Below are positions 19,282 through 27,895 of a stretch of DNA of 64,000 nt, one piece after another. Source of the DNA: Roseococcus sp. (lineage in GTDB: Bacteria > Pseudomonadota > Alphaproteobacteria > Acetobacterales > Acetobacteraceae); contig JAOAIK010000049.1 in assembly GCA_026414745.1 (NCBI GenBank), positions 58,954 through 122,953 on the forward strand, in the 5' to 3' direction. A program made the position numbers and the translations under genes. The notes beneath the pieces were generated by a model, which saw only the letters and a list, made by a program, of their open reading frames with translations, was not told where the DNA came from and did no database searches. Position 1 is the stretch's first letter. Each line of letters begins with the position of its first letter.

Positions 19282-20295
19282 ATGGGCAGATATGCGCCCA
19301 GCACGGATCAGCCATCGGAGTCGCCGGTGCCCGCCACCCATTCCCTGCGCCTGCTCATCATCGGAGCGGGCCCCGCCGGCTACACCGCCGCCATCTATGC
19401 CGCGCGCGCGGGGCTCGCGCCCGTCGTCATCGCCGGGCTGCAACCGGGCGGGCAGCTCACCATCACCACCGATGTCGAGAACTATCCGGGCTTCGCCGAG
19501 GCGGTGCAGGGCCCCTGGCTGATGGAGCAGATGCGCGCCCAGGCCGAGCATGTGGGCGCGACCATCGCCCATGACCTGGTGACGAAGGTGGACCTCTCGC
19601 GCCGCCCCTTCCTCGCCGCCTGCGACAGCGGCGACGTGTACCTGGCCGAGGCGCTGATCATCGCCACCGGCGCGCAGGCCCGCTGGCTCGGCGTGCCGGG
19701 CGAGAAGGAGCTGTCGGGCTTCGGCGTCTCCGCCTGCGCCACCTGCGACGGGTTCTTCTTCCGCGGCAAGGATGTGGCGGTGATCGGCGGCGGCAACTCG
19801 GCGGTGGAGGAGGCGCTCTACCTCTCCAACCTCGCGCGGCATGTCACGCTGGTGCACCGCCGCGACTCGCTGCGCGCCGAGCGCATCCTGCAGCAGCGCC
19901 TCTTCGCCCGGGCGAACGTGACGATCCTGTGGAACCAGGTGACGGAGGCGATGCTCGGCACCGAGGGGCCGCGCCCCGTGGCCCGCGGCCTGCTGCTGCG
20001 CGATGCCAGGACCGGGGCGCGACAGGAACTGCCGGTGGAGGGCATCTTCGTCGCCATCGGCCACGACCCGGCCACCGCGCTCTTCCGCGGGCAGCTCGCC
20101 ATGGACGAGTCGGGCTATTTGGCGGTCGCGCCGGGAAGCACGCGCACCAGCGTGGAGGGGGTCTTCGCCGCCGGGGATGTGGCCGACAAGGTCTATCGCC
20201 AGGCCGTCACCGCCGCGGGCACCGGCTGCATGGCCGCGCTCGACGCCGAGAAATACCTCGCCGCGCAGGACGCGGCCGCGAAGGAAGCCGCATGA
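19282..20295 (+). CDS. trxB: Thioredoxin reductase
   Basis: LLIIGAGPAGYTAAIYAARAGL, redox-active SACATCDGFFFRGKDVAVIGGGNSAVEEA. Confidence 0.95.
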   Translation: MGRYAPSTDQPSESPVPATHSLRLLIIGAGPAGYTAAIYAARAGLAPVVIAGLQPGGQLTITTDVENYPGFAEAVQGPWLMEQMRAQAEHVGATIAHDLVTKVDLSRRPFLAACDSGDVYLAEALIIATGAQARWLGVPGEKELSGFGVSACATCDGFFFRGKDVAVIGGGNSAVEEALYLSNLARHVTLVHRRDSLRAERILQQRLFARANVTILWNQVTEAMLGTEGPRPVARGLLLRDARTGARQELPVEGIFVAIGHDPATALFRGQLAMDESGYLAVAPGSTRTSVEGVFAAGDVADKVYRQAVTAAGTGCMAALDAEKYLAAQDAAAKEAA

Positions 20296-21188
20296 TGCCG
20301 CTCGATTGGGACAAGCTCCGGGTCTTTCACGCCGTCGCCGAGGCGGGCTCCTTCACCCATGCGGGGGAGACGCTCGCCCTCAGCCAGTCCGCCGTCTCCC
20401 GCCAGATCCAGGCGCTGGAGGAGGCGCTGTCGGTGCCCCTCTTCCACCGCCACGCGCGCGGGCTGATCCTGACCGAGGCGGGCGAGACGCTGAACCGCAC
20501 GGTGCGCGAGGTGTTCGCCAAGCTCGCCATGACCGAGGCGCTGCTGACCGAGGGGCGGGAGCGGCCGGCGGGGCGCCTCAAGATCACCACCACCACGGGC
20601 TTCGGCAGCACCTGGCTCGCGCCGCGGCTGCACCGCTTCCTCGAGATGTATCCCGAGATCAACGTCTCGGTGATCCTCGACGATGCGGACCTCGACCTCG
20701 CCATGCGCGAGGCGGATGTGGCCATCCGCATGCACGCCCCCCGCCAGCCCGACCTGATCCAGCGCCATGTGGCGAGCTTCGGCTGGAAGGTGGTGGGCAG
20801 CCCCGACTACCTGAAGCGCCACGGCATTCCCCAGCGCGCCGAGGATCTGGACGCGCATCGCCTGATCGTCTGGGGCGACTACCGCCCGCCCGTCGAGGAC
20901 ATCAATTGGCTGGCCGAGATCGGCCGCAAGCCGGGCCAGCCGCGGCGCGGGGCGGTGGAGATCAACAGCCTGACCGGGATGCTGAAGGCGGTGCAGTCGG
21001 GCCTCGGCCTCGCCGCCCTGCCCGACTACATCGGCCCCGAACTCGAGGGGCTGCTGACCGTGCTGCCCGAGCTCAAGGCGCCGAAGATCAACGCCTATTT
21101 CGTCTATCCCGAGGAGATGCGCGCCTCCAAGCGCGTCGCCGTGTTCCGCGACTTCCTGGTGGCGGAGCTGGCCAATCCGGGTGCTTGA
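20292..21188 (+). CDS. LysR family transcriptional regulator
   Basis: DWDKLRVFHAVAEAGSFTHAGETLALSQSAVSRQIQALEEALSVPLFHR; start overlaps trxB stop. Confidence 0.92.
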   Translation: MMPLDWDKLRVFHAVAEAGSFTHAGETLALSQSAVSRQIQALEEALSVPLFHRHARGLILTEAGETLNRTVREVFAKLAMTEALLTEGRERPAGRLKITTTTGFGSTWLAPRLHRFLEMYPEINVSVILDDADLDLAMREADVAIRMHAPRQPDLIQRHVASFGWKVVGSPDYLKRHGIPQRAEDLDAHRLIVWGDYRPPVEDINWLAEIGRKPGQPRRGAVEINSLTGMLKAVQSGLGLAALPDYIGPELEGLLTVLPELKAPKINAYFVYPEEMRASKRVAVFRDFLVAELANPGA

Positions 21189-21189
21189 C

Positions 21190-21390
21190 GGAGCCTGAAT
21201 CGCGCCCCGCTTCCAGCGCATGACTGGCCGGAAGAATGGGCAAATGCGCATGACGGGCGAAGGAGTAAGGTGCTGTCGACCGGTGCGCGAGCACCGGCAG
21301 GGTCTTCGGATCCTTCGTCTCCCAGACGTGAAGCCTCCCTGTATGACTTGCCCGCCGATCCCTTGGGTTGGCGGGCATTCTTTTGCGCGG
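21190..21390 (+). ncRNA. Candidate structured small RNA (boundaries uncertain)
   Basis: Successive hairpins CCGGTGC-GCGA-GCACCGG (21280-21297) and CGTCT-CCC-AGACG (21316-21328), then terminator; no convincing ORF. Confidence 0.4.
21350..21389 (+). terminator. Rho-independent terminator
   Basis: GCCCGCC-GATCCCTTGGGTT-GGCGGGC followed by ATTCTTTT. Confidence 0.75.
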
Positions 21391-21394
21391 GCGG

Positions 21395-21772
21395 TCAGAT
21401 GCGCGGGCGGTCGGGTTTGGCCCGCGCCCTGGCGCGCAACGGGTGCACGGCGGCACAGACGCGCGCCGAGCCGATGGTGATGGAGCGGTCATCGGCCTCC
21501 ATCGTGAGGCTGCCCTGCAGGCCGCCGCGCATGCCCGACCCGCGCAGGATGCCCGGGCCGCGCTTCACCGCGAGGTAGAAGGGCTGCAGCGGCGCCCAGG
21601 CCGAGCCGTCCGGCGCGCGCGCCTCCTCGAAGCGGTCCTGGGTGTTGCGCAAAAGCCCCGTGCCGATGGCGCGCAGCAGCGCGGCCGGGCGGCCGGTGAC
21701 GGCTTCGAGCGTGTGCAGCGCCTGGAGGGCGCGGCCCGGCTGGAACTGGATGGCGAGGGTGGCGCCGGCCAT
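21395..21772 (-). pseudogene. Truncated Mu gpG-like phage virion morphogenesis protein
   Basis: RAIGTGLLRNTQDRFEEARAPDGSAWAPLQPFYLAVKRGPGILRGSGMRGGLQGSL resembles phage virion morphogenesis family; C-terminal QFGG...RPFLG portion absent. Confidence 0.65.
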
Positions 21773-21945
21773 CAGGCCTCGTCCGCGTCGCCGTAGAGCA
21801 TCCGGGCCACGTCGCGGTAGGCCGCGTCCTGCTCCTCGATGATCGCCAGATGCTTGCGCACCGTGGCGATGGGGAGCTGGCGCACCTCCGCGAGGGGCGC
21901 CTGCATCTCCGCCGCATAGCGGCGCCTCGCCTCCTCGTCGGTCAT
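21772..21945 (-). CDS. Small phage-remnant protein
   Basis: MTDEEARRRYAAEMQAPLAEVRQLPIATVRKHLAIIEEQDAAYRDVARMLYGDADEA, sandwiched between phage-like ORFs. Confidence 0.45.
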   Translation of the reverse strand: MTDEEARRRYAAEMQAPLAEVRQLPIATVRKHLAIIEEQDAAYRDVARMLYGDADEA

Positions 21946-21961
21946 GCCTTCGCGCCCTCGC

Positions 21962-22627
21962 TCACGGCAGCAGCTCCAGAACAAGTCGCCGGCGCGACCT
22001 GCTCACCACCCCATAGCGCGTTCCGGGGGCGAGAAGCAGCTCGAACTGCCGCGGGCGGAGGGCGGGAATGCCGTGGATGTAGGCGGCGCCGCGGGTCCCG
22101 GCGGGGATGCGGATCTCGACGAGGGGCCCCTGTGCGCGCCGGGCGAAGGCCCGGGCGGTGGCGATGTCGATGGAAGCCGAGACGAAGGCCCGCGTGACGC
22201 CCGCCGCCCCGGCCTCCCCCCACGCCTCGGGCTCCGCTTCGCCGGCGCCCCGCCAGACCACCAGGCGCTCGGACACGACGCTGCGCGCCAGGGCGGCGCG
22301 CAGCGTCGCGATCTCCCTTCGCACGGTCTCCGGCAGCGGATCGCCGTCCCCGAGCGCGGCGTTCCAGACGCGGCCCTTCGCTCGATAGTGGCCGATGGCG
22401 GCGCGCTCGGCCTCGGAGAGGGACGCGCGCCAGGCGACGAAGCGCTGCCGCGCGGCTTCGTCGGCCCGGCGCAGCTCCTCCGGAACCGCGCGGCTGGAAC
22501 CTGATCGGCGGCCACCCTCGCGACGCCACCGGGGAGTTGCGCCCCTCTGACGGGACCGGACCCGACCTGTCCGGGCAAGCCCTCGGGCGCTCCGGGCGGG
22601 TCGGGCGTGGGGGCGCTCAGCGATCCG
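21962..22627 (-). pseudogene. ADP-ribosyltransferase domain, C-terminal part of Mu-like phage head morphogenesis protein (N-terminus missing)
   Basis: Frame open from stop at 22628; [43 protein letters not shown] match R-S-E class ART motifs; no ATG upstream, GTG at 22324. Confidence 0.6.
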
Positions 22628-22818
22628 TCAAGGATGCCCGCTGGTGCTGCCCCGATGTCCGGGAGCTACGGGCGCGGGGTGCCCGTGGAGCACCCTTCTG
22701 CCGGCTTCAGCCAGCAGTTTCGAGCCGCCTGCGATCAAGCCGGAACCCCATGTGTTCCAGCCCTTCATCCCATGTCTTCCGGGCTGGCCCGGCGCGTTCC
22801 CGTTTCCGGTGTCCATCG

Positions 22819-23352
22819 TCAGGTGACGCCCGCCAGCGGCTCCACGAGCCGCCGCACCGCGGCCACCAGGGCGGGCGAATCCCATTCCGCCTCGCCCTCC
22901 AGCCGCGCGCGCTCGAAGCCCGCGCGGTCCAGGATCACGGTGGTGGGCAGCCCGCGCACCCCGAGCCCCCGCGCGGCCGCGCCCCGGGGGTCGAGCCAGA
23001 GGCCGAGCTCGCGCAGACCGAGGCGCTGGTAGAACCCCTCCACCACCGCCCGCCCGCCGCGGTCGGAGGAGAGGGGCAGCACGCGCACGCGCTCGCTTCG
23101 CAGCAGGCCTTGCAACCGGTCAAGGGCGGGCATTTCGGCCACGCAGGGCGGGCACCAGGTCGCCCAGAGGTTCACGACCAGCCCCTCGCCCGGGAAATCC
23201 TGGAAGCCGTGCGCGCGCCCCTCGGCGTCGGTGAAGGTCACGGCGGGGGCGGGGCGGCGGCCCTCGCGCAGCTTCCCGCTTCCATCGGCCACCGCTTGCG
23301 CCGGAAGAAGGGCGGGGGCAACAAGCGCAAGGCCCATCCGGCGGCGCGACAT
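22819..23352 (-). CDS. TlpA-like thiol:disulfide redox protein
   Basis: [25 protein letters not shown]-terminal hydrophobic segment; ATG at 23352. Confidence 0.9.
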   Translation of the reverse strand: MSRRRMGLALVAPALLPAQAVADGSGKLREGRRPAPAVTFTDAEGRAHGFQDFPGEGLVVNLWATWCPPCVAEMPALDRLQGLLRSERVRVLPLSSDRGGRAVVEGFYQRLGLRELGLWLDPRGAAARGLGVRGLPTTVILDRAGFERARLEGEAEWDSPALVAAVRRLVEPLAGVT

Positions 23353-23373
23353 CAGCACGAGAGCGATCCTTCC

Positions 23374-24774
23374 TTGTCCACACCGAACGAGACCAGCGCC
23401 AACCAGCAATGGGGCGGGCGCTTCGCCGAGGGGCCCTCGGCGATCATGCAGGCCATCAATGCCTCCATCGGCTTCGATGCCAAGATGTGGCGGCAGGACA
23501 TCCGCGGAAGCCTCGCCCATGCCGCCATGCTGGCGCATGTGGGCATTCTCACGCCCGAGGAGGAGGCCGCCATCCGCCGGGGCCTCGGCGAGATCGCCGC
23601 CGAGATCGAGGCCGGCCGCTTCGCCTGGTCGGAGGCGCTCGAGGATGTCCACATGAACATCGAGGCGCGGCTGACCGAGCGCATCGGCGAGGCCGGCAAG
23701 CGCCTGCACACCGCGCGCAGCCGCAACGACCAGGTGGCGACGGATTTCCGCCTCTGGGTGCGCGACGCGATGGACGGGCTCGCCGCCCAGCAGCTCGATC
23801 TGATCCGCGCCTTCGTCGCCCGCGCGGAGGAGCACGCGGCGACCATCATGCCGGGCTACACGCACCTGCAGCCCGCCCAGCCCACCACCTTCGGCCACCA
23901 CCTGCTGGCCTATGCCGAGATGCTCTGGCGCGACCGCGGGCGGATGCTCGACGCGCGGGCGCGGCTGAACGAATGCCCGCTGGGCGCGGCCGCCATGTGC
24001 GGCACCGGCTTCCCCATCGACCGCCACATGACGGCGCGCGCGCTGGGCTTCGACCGGCCCACGGCCAACAGCCTGGATTCCGTGGGCTCGCGCGATTTCG
24101 CCCTGGAGTTCCTGGCCGCCTGCGCCATCTGCGCCACGCATCTCTCGCGCCTCGCGGAGGAGATCGTGATCTGGACCAACCCCGCCTTCGGCTTCGTGAC
24201 GCTGCCCGACAACCTCACCACCGGCAGCTCCATCATGCCGCAGAAGCGCAACCCGGACGCGGCGGAGCTGGTGCGCGGCAAGACCGGGCGCATCACCGGC
24301 GCGCTGGTGGCGCTGCTGACGGTGGTGAAGGGCCTCGCCATGACCTACGCGAAGGACCTGCAGGAGGACAAGGAAGGCGTGTTCGACGCCGCCGAGAGCC
24401 TCGCCCTCTGTCTCGCCGCCACGGCCGCGATGGTGCGCGCCATGCGGCCCGATGCGGCGCGCATGAGGGCCGCCGCGGGGGCAGGCTTCTCCACCGCGAC
24501 CGACCTCGCGGACTGGCTGGTGCGGGAGCTGCGCCTGCCCTTCCGCGACGCGCACCACGTCACCGGCAGGCTGGTGGCGAGGGCCGAAGCCCTCGGCGTG
24601 GATCTGGCGGGCCTGCCGCTCGCCGAGATGCGGGCGGTGGAGCCGCGCATCACCGAGGCGGTGTTCGGCGTGCTGACGCCCGAGGCCTCGGTGGCCTCGC
24701 GCCGCAGCCATGGCGGCACGGCGCCCGAGAATGTCCGCGCCGCCTGCGCCGCCTGGAAGGAGCGCCTGGCATGA
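23374..24774 (+). CDS. argH: Argininosuccinate lyase
   Basis: [41 protein letters not shown]; probable TTG start. Confidence 0.95.
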   Translation: MSTPNETSANQQWGGRFAEGPSAIMQAINASIGFDAKMWRQDIRGSLAHAAMLAHVGILTPEEEAAIRRGLGEIAAEIEAGRFAWSEALEDVHMNIEARLTERIGEAGKRLHTARSRNDQVATDFRLWVRDAMDGLAAQQLDLIRAFVARAEEHAATIMPGYTHLQPAQPTTFGHHLLAYAEMLWRDRGRMLDARARLNECPLGAAAMCGTGFPIDRHMTARALGFDRPTANSLDSVGSRDFALEFLAACAICATHLSRLAEEIVIWTNPAFGFVTLPDNLTTGSSIMPQKRNPDAAELVRGKTGRITGALVALLTVVKGLAMTYAKDLQEDKEGVFDAAESLALCLAATAAMVRAMRPDAARMRAAAGAGFSTATDLADWLVRELRLPFRDAHHVTGRLVARAEALGVDLAGLPLAEMRAVEPRITEAVFGVLTPEASVASRRSHGGTAPENVRAACAAWKERLA

Positions 24775-24932
24775 CGCGCGCGCTGCTCGCCCTGCTCGCC
24801 CTGGCCGTGCTGGCCGGCTGCGGCCGCTACGGCCCGCCCCCCCCGCCCGGCCCGCCCGAGCGCGTCACCTTCCCGCGCGTCTATCCCGCGCCCGACCCGC
24901 CGCGCCCGGCGCCGCCCCCCGCTACACGTTGA
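24771..24932 (+). CDS. lptM: Small lipoprotein LptM-like
   Basis: Lipobox [13 protein letters not shown], short proline-rich protein directly after argH (ATGA overlap). Confidence 0.75.
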   Translation: MTRALLALLALAVLAGCGRYGPPPPPGPPERVTFPRVYPAPDPPRPAPPPATR

Positions 24933-26016
24933 AGCGGAAGAGCATCACGTCGCCGTCCTTCACGACGTAGGATTTCCCCTCGACGCGCAGCTTGCCGGCC
25001 TCGCGCGCGCCCTGTTCGCCGCCGCAGGCCACGTAGTCCTCGTAGGCGATCGTCTCGGCGGCGATGAAGCCGCGCTCGAAATCGCCATGGATCACGCCGG
25101 CGGCCTGGGGCGCGGTCATGCCCTTCACGATGGTCCAGGCCCGCGCCTCCTTCGGACCCGCGGTGAAGAAGGTGATCAGGCCGAGCAGGTCGTAGCCGGC
25201 GCGGATGACGCGATCGAGCCCGGAATCGGCGAGGCCGAGGCTCGCGAGGAACTCGCCGCGCTCGGCTTCGGGCATCTGGGCGATCTCGGCCTCGATGGCG
25301 GCGCTCACCACCACGGCGCGGGCGCCCTGGGCCTCGGCATAGGCCATCACCCGGGCGCTGTGGGCGTTGCCGGTGGCCGCGCTCGCCTCCTCGACGTTGC
25401 AGACGTAGAGCACGGGCTTCGTCGTCATCAGCCCGAGGCGCCGCGCCGCCTCCTCCTCGCCCGGCGGAACCGCCGTCCGGGCGGCGCGGCCGGCCTGCAA
25501 TGCGGGGATGAGCGCCTCGATGAGCGCGAGCTGGCGGGCCGCCTCCTTGTCGCTGCCGCGCGCCTTCTTGTGGAGCTGCGGCAGGCGTTTCTCGAGCGAT
25601 TCGAGATCGGCCAGCATCAGCTCCGTCTCCACCGTGCCGGCGTCGCGGATGGGGTCCACGCTGCCGTCCACATGCGTCACGTCGCTGTCCTCGAAGCAGC
25701 GCAGCACATGCACGATGGCGTCCACCTCGCGGATGTTGGCGAGGAACTGGTTGCCCAGCCCCTCGCCCTTGGAGGCGCCGCGCACCAGCCCCGCGATGTC
25801 CACGAACTCGAGGCTGGCGGGCACCAGCTTCGCGCTCTTCGCGATGCGCGCGAGGGTCTCGAGCCGCGGATCGGGCACCGCCACCCGGCCCACATTGGGC
25901 TCGATGGTGCAGAAGGGGTAGTTCGCCGCCTGCGCCGCCGCGGTCCGGGTCAGCGCGTTGAACAGCGTCGACTTGCCGACATTGGGAAGGCCGACGATGC
26001 CGCAGTTGAAGCCCAT
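24922..26016 (-). CDS. ychF: Redox-regulated GTPase/ATPase YchF
   Basis: MGFNCGIVGLPNVGKSTLFNALTRTAAAQAANYPFCTIEPNVGRV. Confidence 0.96.
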   Translation of the reverse strand: MGFNCGIVGLPNVGKSTLFNALTRTAAAQAANYPFCTIEPNVGRVAVPDPRLETLARIAKSAKLVPASLEFVDIAGLVRGASKGEGLGNQFLANIREVDAIVHVLRCFEDSDVTHVDGSVDPIRDAGTVETELMLADLESLEKRLPQLHKKARGSDKEAARQLALIEALIPALQAGRAARTAVPPGEEEAARRLGLMTTKPVLYVCNVEEASAATGNAHSARVMAYAEAQGARAVVVSAAIEAEIAQMPEAERGEFLASLGLADSGLDRVIRAGYDLLGLITFFTAGPKEARAWTIVKGMTAPQAAGVIHGDFERGFIAAETIAYEDYVACGGEQGAREAGKLRVEGKSYVVKDGDVMLFRFNV

Positions 26017-26029
26017 GGGGGGTGTCCTG

Positions 26030-26479
26030 TCAGGCCGCCAGCGCGGCGGCGAGTTCCTGCACGCGGATGGCCGCGGCGATGCGGGCCGCGGCGTCGTCCG
26101 TCGGCAGGCTGAGGGCGGCGGCGCGCAGCAGCGGCACCAGCACGGCGGGCGGCAGACCGGCGCGCTTGGCCGCGGCCGCCAGGGCCTCGGCCGTCACGCC
26201 CGCGGGGCCGCCGGGGGCGAGGAGGTCGGCCGCCTCCAGCAGCAGGGCGGCGCGGCAGGCGGCCTCGGCCGCGGCCGCGGCCACGACGCGCAGGCGCCGC
26301 ACATCGCTGATCGGCCCGGCATCGGCGGGCGTGGGCAGGCAGGCGCGCAGCCCCGCCGCCGCCTGCGCCTCGGTCGCGGCGAAAGTGCGCAGCGCCTGGG
26401 CGATGGCCGCCGCCGCATTCCCCAGATCCTCCGGCCCCGGGCCGCCATAGATCTCCTCGACCACCACCGGCTCCATCAC
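26030..26479 (-). CDS. Hypothetical alanine-rich protein
   Basis: ORF between ychF and pth; 4-bp overlap with pth. Confidence 0.6.
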   Translation of the reverse strand: MMEPVVVEEIYGGPGPEDLGNAAAAIAQALRTFAATEAQAAAGLRACLPTPADAGPISDVRRLRVVAAAAAEAACRAALLLEAADLLAPGGPAGVTAEALAAAAKRAGLPPAVLVPLLRAAALSLPTDDAAARIAAAIRVQELAAALAA

Positions 26480-27051
26480 GCCTGCTCCTGCGTCAGAAAG
26501 GCCACGCGGGTCATGAACTCCTCCGGCTTCTCGGCGGCGAGCAGGGGCGCGGCCTCGGCCAGCGCGTCCAGCAGCGGCTCCACCCAGGTCTCGGCCTTGG
26601 CGAAGTGGCCGAGGACATGGCCCGTCACCTTCTCCTTCTGGCCGGGGTGGCCAATGCCGAGCCGCACGCGCCAGAAATCGGCCGAGGCCAGGGCGCGCTG
26701 CATGTCGCGCAGCCCGTTGTGCCCGGCGGTGCCGCCGCCCCTCTTCACCCGGACCTTGCCGGGCGCGAGGTCCAGCTCGTCATGCCAGGCCCAGATGGCG
26801 GCGGGGGGCAGCTTGTGGAAGGCCGCGGCGGCCTGCACCGAATCGCCGCTCAGGTTCATGTAGGTCATCGGCTTGAGCAGCATGATCCTGCGGCCGCCGA
26901 TCACGCCGTCGCTCACCTCGCCCTTGAACTTCGACCGCCACGGCGCGAAGCCGTGGCGGCGGGCGATGGCATCCAGCGCCATGAAGCCGAAGTTGTGGCG
27001 CTGCCGGGCATGTTCCGGCCCCGGATTACCGAGGCCGACCCACAGCAGCAC
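26476..27051 (-). CDS. pth: Peptidyl-tRNA hydrolase
   Basis: MLLWVGLGNPGPEHARQRHNFGFMALD, HDELDL, GGGTAGHNGLRDM. Confidence 0.96.
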   Translation of the reverse strand: MLLWVGLGNPGPEHARQRHNFGFMALDAIARRHGFAPWRSKFKGEVSDGVIGGRRIMLLKPMTYMNLSGDSVQAAAAFHKLPPAAIWAWHDELDLAPGKVRVKRGGGTAGHNGLRDMQRALASADFWRVRLGIGHPGQKEKVTGHVLGHFAKAETWVEPLLDALAEAAPLLAAEKPEEFMTRVAFLTQEQA

Positions 27052-27066
27052 GGCAGCGCCCCCCGG

Positions 27067-27753
27067 CTACTTCTTCTTGGCCGGCGCCTTCGCGGCGGGC
27101 GCCGCCGCCTTGGCCTGCGGGGCCTTCTGCTTGATCGCCTCGGGGGCGGCGGGCGCCGCCACCGGCCCCGCCGCGTCATCGGCCGCCGTCGGCGCGGCGA
27201 TGGTGGCCACCACGAAGTCGCGGTTGGCGATCACGGGCCTCGCGCCGAAATGGTCCTTCACGGCCGACCAGCGCAGGCTGTCGCCGATCTTCGCCTCGGC
27301 GAGGTCGATCTCGAACTTCTCGGGCACGGCGTCCGGCTCGGCCATCACCTCGAGTTCGCGGCGCACGACGTTGAGCACGCCGCCCTGCTTGAGGCCGGGG
27401 CAGCTCTCCTCGTGCAGGAAGGCGACGGGCACCTTCACGCGGATGCGCGCGCCGGGCGCGAGGCGCTGGAAATCCACATGGATGGGCCGGTCGGTCACGG
27501 GGTCGAACTGCACGTCGCGCATCAGGGCGCGCTCGGTCGGCCCGTCCTTCACCGCCACCTCGTAGAGGTGCGACTGCCAGCCGCCTTTCTGCAGCTCCTT
27601 CATGATGTCGCGCGGGTCGAAGGCGACCAGCGTGGCCGGCTGCTTCGCGCCGTAGACGACACCGGGGACAAGCCCCTCACGCCGGGTCGCGCGCGCCGCC
27701 CCCTTGCCGGCACGCCCGCGCGCCGCGGCCTCGATCCGAATGGTCTGGACCAT
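27067..27753 (-). CDS. rplY: 50S ribosomal protein L25/general stress protein Ctc
   Basis: RREGLVPGVVYG, HVDFQRLAPG, Ala/Lys-rich tail; ATG at 27753. Confidence 0.94.
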   Translation of the reverse strand: MVQTIRIEAAARGRAGKGAARATRREGLVPGVVYGAKQPATLVAFDPRDIMKELQKGGWQSHLYEVAVKDGPTERALMRDVQFDPVTDRPIHVDFQRLAPGARIRVKVPVAFLHEESCPGLKQGGVLNVVRRELEVMAEPDAVPEKFEIDLAEAKIGDSLRWSAVKDHFGARPVIANRDFVVATIAAPTAADDAAGPVAAPAAPEAIKQKAPQAKAAAPAAKAPAKKK

Positions 27754-27895
27754 GCCACTTGCTCCTGTAGCGGGTGTGTGTCGCTTCCGCAGAAACGAAA
27801 GCAGGCGGCCTCCAGGGGTGCCGCCTCGGCGGCGCGTGTAGGCGATGGCGCGGCGGGGCGCAAGCCGCGCCGCCGCCGCCCGCACCGCCCCTCCC

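Larger units (their letters stand above)
21395..22627 (-). mobile_element. Mu-like prophage remnant
   Basis: Order ART/head-morphogenesis fragment - small ORF - gpG-like fragment on one strand, flanked by chromosomal genes. Confidence 0.55.
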
